From contig BCHH01000006.1 in the NCBI GenBank assembly GCA_001599595.1, positions 596,874 to 660,873 on the forward strand: DNA of 64,000 nt, written 5' to 3'. The notes beneath the pieces were generated by a model that saw only the letters and a list, made by a program, of their open reading frames with translations, did no database searches and was not told where the DNA came from. Of the stretch, positions 1-8,490 are shown piece by piece; position 1 is the first letter of the stretch; every line of letters begins with the position of its first letter. The DNA comes from Beverwykella pulmonaria. Lineage: Eukaryota > Ascomycota > Dothideomycetes > Pleosporales > Melanommataceae. The position numbers and the translations under genes are program-made.

Positions 1-291
1 CTATATACATGGAATGTGCTTAGTCACCCCGACCAGAGGTTCCGAGGTCTGTGGCCTCCCGAGGTATGTGGCCACCCAAGGTCTGTGGCCTCCCAAGGTC
101 TGTTGCCTCCCGAGGTCTGTCGCCTCCCGAGGTATGTGGCCACCCAAGGTCTGTGGCCTCCCGAGGTCTGTGGCCTCTTTCATCTCGGAGGTTGGGAACC
201 TTAGCCATATACGTGAGATGTGCTTAGTCACCCCGACCTGAGGTTCCGAGGTTCACCAACCGAGTATTCCTGAGGTCTGTAGCCTCTTACA
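1..291. repeat. Partial LTR (family A), cut by the left window edge
   Basis: This segment matches 6601-6848 closely and ends in the same terminus (...CTTACA). The complete copy at 6513-6848 starts TGTAAG and is flanked by a 5-bp target duplication, so I read this as the right-hand part of a second LTR of the same family. The bases right after it (292-311) continue a NACHT-WD40 reading frame, so it is either a solo LTR or the end of a larger element lying outside the window. Confidence 0.75.
44..179. repeat. 17-bp minisatellite, 8 units, inside LTR family A
   Basis: Eight head-to-tail 17-bp units with consensus GAGGTCTGTGGCCTCCC run from 44 to 179. Each unit can fold through its GAGG and CCTC ends. 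The sister LTR has only four units (6669-6736), so the array length differs between copies. Confidence 0.9.
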
Positions 292-311
292 GCAAATGCC
301 TAGGTTACCTT

Positions 312-494
312 TGTTAGAATGTGAGAGCTCTGAGTGGGAGGGGACAGAAAAATATTGCTTGAGGTGCCAACATAGAACCAGGCTGGTGCTATATACTCGG
401 ACATCTGCCCAGCCATCTTGGTCACGTGCCTATCATGTGCCTGTCACGAGGATGTCACGTGTCCCAGTCTCGGCTAGCCAGCTGCCTTTCAACA
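312..494 (-). repeat. Copia LTR (3' LTR in element orientation)
   Basis: 183 bp, TG...CA termini, identical by eye to 5781-5963. It contains several CACGTG-like motifs and only one CTAG, unlike the CTAG-rich interior of the element. Confidence 0.95.
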
Positions 495-503
495 CTCCCC
501 CTT
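495..503 (-). other. Polypurine tract of the copia element
   Basis: On the minus strand the bases directly before the 3' LTR read AAGGGGGAG, the expected position and composition of the plus-strand priming site of an LTR retrotransposon. Confidence 0.75.
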
Positions 504-1863
504 GGTGCCTCAAGCACCTCACACTCCCTTGCCTCTGGCTACTCCCCCAGCCTTTGGCTGCCCAGCCTCGTCAAACCCTCCCAAACCCACCTCTGTGGGG
601 CAAATGGAGGGAAGAGTACTAGTGCTTCCTTAGCCAGCTAGTTTTATACTAAACCAGCTTACTCCCTCTGCTCAGTCAACTTCATGCTAAACTAAGTCTT
701 AGTGCTGCCATTTTTCTAGCCCAAGTGCCTGCCAAAATTAAACAAAAGCAGGCTTCGCCAGCGCTTTTGTAAGCCCATCTGCCACCTGCTGTTTAGTTAG
801 GGTAAACTAGATATCTACCTGCCTGTTTTCCTAGGCCTCCCACACAAAGTAGTGCTAAGTATTAATGTGTTTTGTTCTAGCGTGGAATTGTAGGTTCTAG
901 GCCAGGGCAATGGCGCCCTAGTTGTCACCAAATATAATAGTGGCAGAGGGCGGTTTACAGTCGCCTAGCTCCCCCAGCAGCTCTTCCAACAGGCCTCTTA
1001 GCCAAATAGCTTCTTTAGCTGCCTGCGTCTATCCCATGTACTCAGCCTTGCACAAGGAGAGCGCGCAACAGCCCTGTCTTTTCAAAGACCAGCTAATTGC
1101 GCCACTTCCTATGTGGAACACGTAGCCTAAGGTAGAGCACTAAGTCACAATATCTCCTGCCTAGTTAGCATCTGTGTACCCCGTCAACAAGGTAAGATCT
1201 CCTTAGTACACTAGCATAAGGTCAAGGGTGCCGCGCAGGTATTAGAAGGTGCGCTTGACAGCAGTAAGGTGCTAGTCCATAGGATTGGCCATATGCTGGC
1301 TTAGGGCAGATACTGTAAAGGCAATATCTAGCCAGGTGCCCATTATTAGGTACATAAGAGATCTGACAGCCCATTAATACCACTTTCTATCTAAATCCTT
1401 AGCTTCAAAGTCCTTAGGTGCTAGTTCTAGCTTTCTATCTATAGGGGTGCCTACGGCCTTATAGCCGTCCGTGAAGTTAAAGTTAGCAAGCATTTTTATA
1501 ATATACCCTTGCTGGGAAAGCTAGATTGTTCAGTTTTGGTAATCGCGGATAATCTCTATACCTAGATAGTACTGGCACTCCCCCAGATCTATTATGTCAA
1601 AGCGCTTTGACAAATCCTTTTTTAGCTGCTGCACCTCTCCCAGATCTAGGCTAGTGATTAACAGATTGTCTACATACACAGCTACATAGGTGTGCCCTTT
1701 AACAAAGATGCCTAGATTAGCTACTAGTAGCTCAAAGCCTAGATCAAGGAGGAAGCTAGCTAGAGTAGTGTACTAGATTTAGGGTGCCTGCTTCAGTCTG
1801 TACAGGGCTTTGTTTAATTAACATACTAGGTTAGGGTTGGCAGAGTTGTTTATGCTGGGTGGC

Positions 1864-2049
1864 TGTAAGGAGACTGTCGGCAGGAGATAGAAATATGGGT
1901 ATAGTGTGTATTCAAGACGAATCCTTGAGGAGTACTCAGGAGTCGGAGGGTAACTATATACATATCGGCACGTGACTGGAGGTCACGTGGTCCGAGACCT
2001 GGCCGAAGGCTAGCCGAGGATGGCCCGGAGAGGAAGGTTGCTCGTGACA
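1864..2049. repeat. Solo LTR (family B) nested in the copia reverse transcriptase
   Basis: A 186-bp segment begins TGTAAGG and ends CGTGACA, flanked by the direct 5-bp duplication GTGGC (1859-1863 and 2050-2054). Removing it and one duplication copy reconnects the RT motif VEQP to the downstream conserved LNKALY segment in one frame. This shows a real insertion into a once-continuous gene. Confidence 0.88.
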
Positions 2050-2556
2050 GTGGCTGTTCTACGTATATCTCCTCCTCCACCTCCCTGTACAGGAACGCTG
2101 TTTTCACGTCTATTTAGTGTATTTCTAGGTCTAGCGCAGCTGAGATGGCAAACAGTGCCTTGTAGCTTATTAGCTTAACCACAGAGGCAAACGTTTTGTT
2201 GTAGTTAATCCTGTATTGTTGTTTAAATCCGCGCACTACCCAGCAGGCCTTGTGCTAGAGGATCTAACTATCTAGTCCGCGTTTCAGCTTGTATACCTAC
2301 TTCCTACCAAGTACAGCTTAATTTCCAGGTCATAGCACTATAGTCTAGGTCTTGTTTGTCTCTAGGGAGTAAAGCTCCTGTTTTATTGCCTTAGCCCACT
2401 ACTTCCACTATGGGGAGCTTTAGGCTTTAGACAGCAATTTTGGCTCAATAGCCTCAGCAGCTAGGGCGGCAAAGCTAATAAGCGTGAACATAAGCGCGTA
2501 TTGTTTTAGCAGCATCCCCTGCGTTAACTAAATAGAGGGGAGACGCAATTCTAGGC

Positions 2557-2720
2557 AGTCTCCTAGGTGTAAGTAAGCGCTATCCTTAGGGGCATTTCCC
2601 CTATTCTCAGCGCTTCCTGTGCTAGCACCCCCTCTACTGCTCCCCTGCTCTCTAGAGTCTGTGTAGTCTCCTAGGTGTAGATAAGCGCTATCCTTAGAGG
2701 CATCTCCCCTATTCTCAGCG
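2557..2720. repeat. 56-bp direct duplication in copia pol
   Basis: 2557-2612 and 2665-2720 are near-identical 56-bp copies encoding, on the minus strand, a repeated ENRG...KDSAYLHLGD peptide. They lie in the linker between integrase and reverse transcriptase, where length is poorly constrained in copia elements. Confidence 0.8.
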
Positions 2721-4379
2721 TCCTTATCTCCCCTTTTATCTCTTCTAGACTTAGCAGGGCCCTGCAGCAGCCAGGTAGGCGCGTCATGCTAGAGTTTGTT
2801 CTTGAGCTTGTCTTCAAGTTCTTCTAGAACTAGTTGCGGCGCGCTTTTCTCCTTCTCCCCCCTTGCTATTGCACAAGGGCGCTTAGGGGGCTGCTAGGGC
2901 GCATAATTATTAGAGGGCTGTTTTGCTATAGCCGTGGCAACTGTATTTTCTGCTAGGTGCTTATTAAGCCCCTAGAATTTATCAAAGCAAGGCTAAATGT
3001 CGTCCAGGCAGACCAGATTGTAGGTAACAATAATTCCACCATCATCCCGCAGGACCTAGTAATGCAAGTTGCTGTAGTAGCCTATAAGGCAGCATAGTAC
3101 TCCCTTGTTGTTAGCCAGTTTGTTCTGTTGGCCTGTTTTGTAGATTAGGCACTAGCTTCCTATTAGCCTCAGATGCGCAATGTCTAGTTTTTTGCCATAC
3201 TAGGCCTTGTATAGAGTAACTTTTAGTTGCTAGTGCAGCGTAAATAGGCGGAGGTACGCAATCACGCGCACTACAAAGGGCCATAGATTAAGCAGCAGTT
3301 CACTTAAGAGCATTGTTGCCATCATGCGCTTATAGATAATCTAGTTGGTGACCTCAGCCACCCTGTTTAACTAGTGTTAATTAGTGCCAGTAAACTTGTG
3401 AGTAATCCCCTTGTCAGCAAGCAGGATTTTAATCTTGTTTAACATAAACTCACTAGCTTAGTTAATACGTACCTAGTAGGTGCGCCGCTCTAGGCGCTTG
3501 TACTTTTTAAAGAACTGTTTTAGGGCGGGTAGTGCTTTACTACACGTCTTAATAGGATCGCAGTGCAGGAAGGCAGTGCAATTGTTAACTATTGTTATCT
3601 AGTATTGTTCTCCTTGCCTGCCAGGCGGCAGCAGTCCTTTAATGTCTATATAGAGGAACTCTATAGGGTACTTCCCACGCACAAACAGCTTCTTGTAGGG
3701 GACTTGGGCAAACTTCGCGTTCACGCAGGCTTCACATGTGCAGCTTGGTGGGAGCGGCCTCATGCCGTTGACCATGCCTGCTAGCCTTTTCAGGCTGCCT
3801 TCACCAAGGTGGCTAAGCCACTCGTGCCACAGTGCTAGTCACAGCTCACTAATTAAGTAAGTAGTGAGGGCTAAGGGTGCCTTCTAGAGTCACATAAAGT
3901 ACAATCCCTCTAGGCTCTCATTAGCAGTAAGCGTTCTGCTAGCGCGTGTTATGGTAATGCTAGTATCTGTAAAGGCAAGTTTTGCACCCCAATTCTTTAC
4001 CTAAGAGACAGAGATTAGGTTGCATCTAGAGTCTAGGTAATACATTGTGTTACTAAGTATAAGGAGCTCCCACTTCCTGTTAATGTCACACAGTATAACT
4101 ACTGTGCTAATTATTAGGGGGCGCGATAATCCAGCGTATCTATTAACAGGCGGCCCCTAGTAGAGCCGCAAGGTTTCTAGGATAAAGGCGTCCTTTCAGC
4201 AGGAGGAGTAGTTAGTGCATGCCATGTCTACAATCTAATTGTTGTGTAACAGGGCCTTAGTGCCTGTTGCGCTTGCGTTTAGAGCTATTGTAGGGAAACT
4301 AAAGGCAGCAGCCTTTTTAATCTCTAGGGCCTAGGCTGCCTAATACGTGATTAAGTTATAATCTGCCACGTCACTTGTT

Positions 4380-5215
4380 CCCTTCTCTTTTCCTTACTGC
4401 TGTGCCTTTAGTGCCTTACGTTTCTTCCTCCTCTTGCGCACGTTGCAGAGGCCAGCCTCCTTTAATTCTAGGTGTTAGGTCCAGCAATTGTTGATTAAGT
4501 AGCCTAGTTTTTCACATACTAAGCACACTAAGCCGCTCTAGGGCAGCTGGCGATAGGCAATAAGGGCAGTGGCTATAGTCACTAATTGCTCAGCCACCTT
4601 TAGGTGTTGTTCCTCCTGCTTGGCAGCTCTCTAAGCTTTGTCAAAGGTGACAGCTAGCTTAGCAACCACCCCCTGGGCGTCTTGTTTGGGAAGGAGGCGG
4701 TTGTTTTGATAAAAGGTGGACAAAAAGGCATTGTACTTTGGTCCTTGTTCCGGGCGCTTATCAGCTTCTCAGCAAATATGTTCACACTGTTGTCGCATGT
4801 CTCTAGGGAGAGCATATTGTAGGCTAGGTCCAGTTGCTGAAAAACGGCGCTCCCCTTTAGTCAGAAGCAGCTTTTAATATCCTTAAGGACCTCTAAGACA
4901 GTGTAGAAGGATTCAGCAGCGTCCTTAGTAGCAGGCTTCTCTATAATTTCCCTTGCCGCTTCTCCACACCACTTTTTAATTAAGGCAACAGCAAAGTCCT
5001 GTTTTTCTTCCCACAAGTCCTCCCAGGCAAGGAGCTAGGAATCAGTCTCCCCCGCCTAAAGTGTAGGACAAGTTTTGCTAACAGTGAGCAGGTGGCTACA
5101 TTTCTGTGTCCCTAGCCAGTCTGTAATCTCCCAATGCCACTAGGTCTACTGTAAGGGACCTTCAAGCAAAGGTATTTAATCTAGCAAGGTAACTGCCCGT
5201 TAAATTTCCATTGTC
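4380..5215 (-). pseudogene. Copia gag remnant with zinc knuckle
   Basis: The minus-strand frame includes CLVCEKLGYLINNC (about 4496-4543), a CX2CX4HX4C zinc knuckle in which the His codon CAC has become TAC (Tyr), a C-to-T change consistent with RIP. The upstream part is the capsid-like region, broken by several TAG/TAA/TGA stops. The frame is contiguous with pol. Confidence 0.75.
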
Positions 5216-5270
5216 AACACTTTAGGGCTAGTTCACACAGTTTTTTTAGTTTCAGGTGGCGGCTCACACA

Positions 5271-5360
5271 GTTGTAAGGCTTTAGGAGGTGGCTTACGCA
5301 GTTGTAAGGCTTTGGGAGGTGGCTTACGCAGTTGTAAGGCTTTAGGTAATGGCAAGTTGA
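5271..5360. repeat. 30-bp tandem repeats near the start of gag
   Basis: Three units of about 30 bp (GTTGTAAGGCTTTAGGAGGT...) at 5271, 5301 and 5331; the last is degenerate. On the minus strand they would encode a 10-residue Pro/Lys-rich repeat (LRKPPPKALQ). Confidence 0.8.
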
Positions 5361-5765
5361 CAATGCTCTATTTTGGTAGAGGAGAAATCCACATAGTTAG
5401 CGTGTATTTGTAGGTTTGTCCGCCAAGCGTTATAGTCTTTCTTATTTCTCCTAGGCAATATTCTATTTTAGTAGAATCCAATAGGCTTATAGGTCTCCTA
5501 TTGTTGTCAACGCTTCGCCAGGTCTAGCGGTTAAAAGTCTACGTGGTTGGTGTATATTCGTGGGTTTGTCTGCCAAGCGCTATAATCACCCAACCTTCTT
5601 GTTTCTCTCAGCCTCAACGTCTTCCTTATGGCGGACTATGTATCAGATAGAGATTTCCTGAGTTGCTTAGCTTCGTTGGGTGTAAGGGATGAGGACTTAG
5701 CATTGTGTAGTAACCACACAATAGTCAGAGGATTGCGCGTTTTCCAGCAGGCTTGCTAGCGCAAA

Positions 5766-5780
5766 CCCGGGCTCATAACC
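5766..5780 (-). other. Primer binding site complementary to the initiator-Met tRNA anticodon arm
   Basis: Directly next to the 5' LTR the plus strand reads CCCGGGCTCATAACC, which looks like the anticodon stem-loop of eukaryotic initiator tRNA-Met (CAT anticodon). The minus strand is therefore complementary to the 3' end of a tRNA cut in the anticodon loop. Drosophila copia is known to prime from such a 5' half-tRNA-iMet. Confidence 0.8.
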
Positions 5781-5963
5781 TGTTAGAATGTGAGAGCTCT
5801 GAGTGGGAGGGGACAGAAAAATATTGCTTGAGGTGCCAACATAGAACCAGGCTGGTGCTATATACTCGGACATCTGCCCAGCCATCTTGGTCACGTGCCT
5901 ATCATGTGCCTGTCACGAGGATGTCACGTGTCCCAGTCTCGGCTAGCCAGCTGCCTTTCAACA
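5781..5963 (-). repeat. Copia LTR (5' LTR in element orientation)
   Basis: 183 bp, identical by eye to 312-494, followed by the right-hand target duplication ACCTT (5964-5968). Confidence 0.95.
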
Positions 5964-6512
5964 ACCTTGTCTAAGATTTTCACAGATATCCTGCAAGATC
6001 TAAGCTTAAAAAGCCCGTACTTAGTTATTAATGCACTTAATAAGTGCGTAGTAGACTTGCTAAAACTTTTAGACTTTATTGTTTAGAAGTTGTGTGTATC
6101 CTCTTGCGTCAAGTGTATTGTCTCTAGCCGCAATTGGCAATATATTGAGGAACAGTTAGAGAGGGCAAAACATGAAGTAAAGTTCTGTCTAGGACTTAAT
6201 GCAAAGTCTGTTTCTACAACATTTAACATATTTATCTAGTATAAGGTGCTTCAGCTAGCGGAGAAGAAGTACGACGACAAAACGCGAGACGCTGTGTTAG
6301 ACTATCTACCTATACATGCGAACGACACCTTCCTCTATGTAGCTTTAGTCTGTCAAGACCTTGAAAATATCCTATGATAGGACACCCTCGCAAAATTAAA
6401 CGCATTTCCACCTAAACTAGATTCTCTTTACTAGCGAATAATAGAGCAGATATGCAAGTCATACAACGCTAATCTCTGCAAGCGGATATTGTACTTAGTT
6501 GCAATTATATAT

Positions 6513-6848
6513 TGTAAGGGGCCAGGTGCTCGTGGAGCCAATGTAGTGCCAGAAGAATACTTATGAATTTGATGTCGAGTCTCGGAGGTTTGGAACCTCA
6601 GCTATATACATGGAATGTGCTTAGTCACCCCGACCAGAGGTTCCGAGGTTCCTCAGCCCATTGTTCCCGAGGTCTGTGGCCTCCCGAGGTCTGCGGCTTC
6701 CTGAGGTCTGCGGCCTCCCGAGGTCTGTGGCCTCTTTCACCTCGGAGGTTCGGAACCTTAGCCATATACGTGAAATGTGCTTAGTCACCCCGACCTGAGG
6801 TTCCGAGGTTCACCAACCGAGTATTCCTGAGGTCTGTAGCCTCTTACA
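6513..6848. repeat. Solo LTR (family A), complete
   Basis: 336 bp beginning TGTAAG and ending CTTACA, flanked by the 5-bp duplication TATAT (6508-6512 and 6849-6853). It interrupts the NACHT-WD40 pseudogene frame, which resumes at 6849. A shorter version of the 17-bp minisatellite (four units, 6669-6736) lies inside it. Confidence 0.9.
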
Positions 6849-7551
6849 TATATCAACCTATCACACTGCAGGAGCTGACATCTTTTATTAAGATGTTCAA
6901 GGACATGGCCGACGATCTTGAGTTGTTACACGAGATTATCAGCCTATATTTAAAGAGATACGATCTATTTTGTACACCAATCCGCAAAGGACTTTCTTTT
7001 TACAAATGTCTTTCACAAAATATTTCTATCTGGAACAGAGGGGGTCCACTGCCAAATCTTCTCTAGATCTCTGCAGGCCATGTCTGGGACTCTTTGAAGA
7101 GACATGTACAGCTTGCGTTAGTTAGGGTATCCTACTAAGCAAGTTAAACAGCCAGATCCAGATCCACTAGTAGCGTTACGCTACTCGTGTATCCACTGGA
7201 TTGATCACCTCTGTGACTAGAATCCTAGCTCGTTTGCAAAGTATAAAGTTGATTTACAGGATAGAGGCATTATCAACAGCTTTCTAAGATAGCAATACTT
7301 CTACTAGCTGGAGGCTCTTAGCCTTTGCAACAGCGTGTCAAAAGGAGTAGTGTCAACAGAAAAACTCAAGGTCTTTATGCGGGTAATCTACAAATTTGTG
7401 ATGTTATACTAATATATCCTAGGGAAGGGCAGATGCATCTGCATTAAATGAACTAATTAGAGATGCGCACCGCCTAATAAGAGGTCTTTTCAAGAGAGAA
7501 GAGCCAAACTGGATCACAATAAAGCCGGCTATAGAAGATAAATGGAGCCCC

Positions 7552-7700
7552 TGCCTCCGGACGCTCAAGGGCCATAGCGATTCGGTCAGGTCGGTAGCCT
7601 TTTCGCACGACTCGGCCCGGGTCGCGTCGGCGTCGTATGACAAGACGGTCAAGGTCTGGGATGCGAGCAGCGGCGAGTGCCTCCGGACGCTCACTATTGG
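7552..7700 (+). other. GC-rich WD40 unit within the pseudogene
   Basis: One WD40 repeat (GHSDSV...[19 protein letters not shown]) and the start of the next are free of stops and visibly GC-rich, while the flanking NACHT and C-terminal parts are AT-rich and stop-laden. In HET-E family genes the WD units are near-identical and exchange sequence between paralogs. Confidence 0.7.
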
Positions 7701-7975
7701 CAAAACACTCCTTCGGATATCATTTGATATCTCTGGCTCATATCTTCACACTGACATTGGCACTATCGACATTCGTGCTCTGTCTGGTCCATCGTTGCTT
7801 CCAACTATTTCGGAGCCTTATAGTCCTCGGTATCAAGGCCTCGCTTTGAGCGCAGATAGTGTATGGATAACATATAATTCAGAGAATCTGGTGTGGCTAC
7901 TCAGAGTATCGGCCGTCATGCTCGCCTATGTACCCTATATTTATTTATTCTATCTATTTCATATAAGGTGGGTAT

Positions 7976-8359
7976 GAAGGCCGGGGATCAACATGGACAT
8001 CCGCCTAGGTGATTTGCCACAGAGAAGCTTCGAGAACGTTCTACACAGAAACACATGTTAAAGATTGAGGTCGACGAACCCTTCCAATGAAACTAGCAGT
8101 GAGGACGGCCGATCCGCACCGGCGCTGACCTTGTGAGGGTGGCGATTCGGAAGGTGTTCTCAGGAAGTTGACTGGAAGCTTGGCCAAAGGTGTTGGATCT
8201 CAAGGCCACGAGCAGGAGTCGGCCCACTTGCCAAGATTATGCACAGCCACAGGCCTCACCGCCACCGTATGTAAAATTACATCGTGAGCTCGTATGAATC
8301 TACATATATTACTATATATATACTTATTAATCTGAAAACTTAAAATAATTAAATGCGTC
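7976..8359. other. No gene seen
   Basis: AT-rich stretch between the NACHT-WD40 relic and the tRNA gene. No coding sequence or repeat recognised. Confidence 0.5.
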
Positions 8360-8490
8360 GGCCTGATGGTCTAGTGGTATGATTCTTGCTTTGGGTTCCT
8401 TCCGATTTGCAAGAGGCCCCGGGTTCGAGTAAGTTATATTTATGAATTTAATACACCGTTGCTAATGTGCTTCAGATCCCGGTCAGGCCC
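8360..8490 (+). tRNA. tRNA-Pro(UGG) with two insertions, or a tRNA pseudogene
   Basis: The cloverleaf is complete. Acceptor stem 8360-8366 pairs perfectly with 8483-8489 and is followed by discriminator C8490. The anticodon stem is 8385-8389 with 8409-8413, loop T-T-TGG-G...T with anticodon TGG at 8392-8394. A 12-nt insertion (8396-8407) lies between positions 37 and 38, the canonical tRNA intron site. The T stem is CCGGG (8419-8423) with CCCGG (8478-8482), and its loop TTCGA-AT is split by a 47-nt insertion, 8429-8475. That insertion starts GTAAGT, contains CTAAT about 10 nt before its end and ends TTCAG, like a spliceosomal intron. It breaks the B-box promoter element (GGTTCGANTCC). A T-rich run at 8503-8513 could terminate Pol III. 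Function is uncertain. Confidence 0.75.

Larger units (their letters stand above)
740..4350 (-). pseudogene. Copia pol remnant: integrase, reverse transcriptase, RNase H
   Basis: One minus-strand frame can be followed for about 3.6 kb. Near 3808-3831 is the GAG-pre-integrase motif (a degenerate LWHERLGHL), followed by the CxxC zinc site and the integrase core. The RT begins with VKTAFL near 2085-2110 and has the active-site motif YVDNLLI at about 1656-1676 (copia type YVDDML). RNase H follows, with ALSxCxAEYM and the copia C-terminal VADGLTKAL, ending at a TAA near 740. Dozens of in-frame stops, mostly TAG, replace positions where Gln or Trp is expected. Frame is preserved throughout, so decay was by point mutation only, apart from the inserted LTR at 1864-2049. 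No functional protein is possible without suppression. Confidence 0.9.
312..5963 (-). mobile_element. Ty1/copia LTR retrotransposon, complete but coding-dead, minus strand
   Basis: The element is 5652 bp. Its two 183-bp LTRs (312-494 and 5781-5963) are identical by eye, begin TGTTAG and end CAACA. The 5-bp target duplication ACCTT flanks it at 307-311 and 5964-5968. Reading on the minus strand, the order is LTR, primer binding site, gag with a degenerate zinc knuckle, integrase, reverse transcriptase, RNase H, polypurine tract, LTR; integrase before RT is the Ty1/copia order. The coding region carries many stops but essentially no frameshifts apart from a nested solo LTR at 1864-2049. Identical LTRs and a perfect target duplication indicate a recent insertion. 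See the findings for the paradox. Confidence 0.95.
292..7975 (+). pseudogene. NACHT-WD40 (HET-E type STAND NTPase) pseudogene, split by transposons
   Basis: Pieces of one reading frame lie at 292-311, 5969-6512 and 6849-7975. They read as the middle of a NACHT domain (a degenerate form of the LIIDALDEC Walker B region), then the post-NACHT helical region (...LQELTS..., DMADDLE), one WD40 unit, and the conserved C-terminus of HET-E-like proteins (from the ISFD-type motif to NSENLVWL). Related proteins are NLR-like receptors in fungal heterokaryon incompatibility. The gene is dead. There are several in-frame stops (most where Gln, Trp or Arg is expected), a copia element sits between 311 and 5969, an LTR between 6512 and 6849, and the ATP-binding N-terminus is missing or outside the window. 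Removing the insertions and one target-duplication copy restores continuity at both junctions, so the gene predates them. Confidence 0.85.

Noticed and set aside
44..179. The 17-bp array as a CRISPR-like repeat.
   Set aside because: Units are contiguous with no spacers and the genome is eukaryotic; it is a minisatellite inside an LTR.
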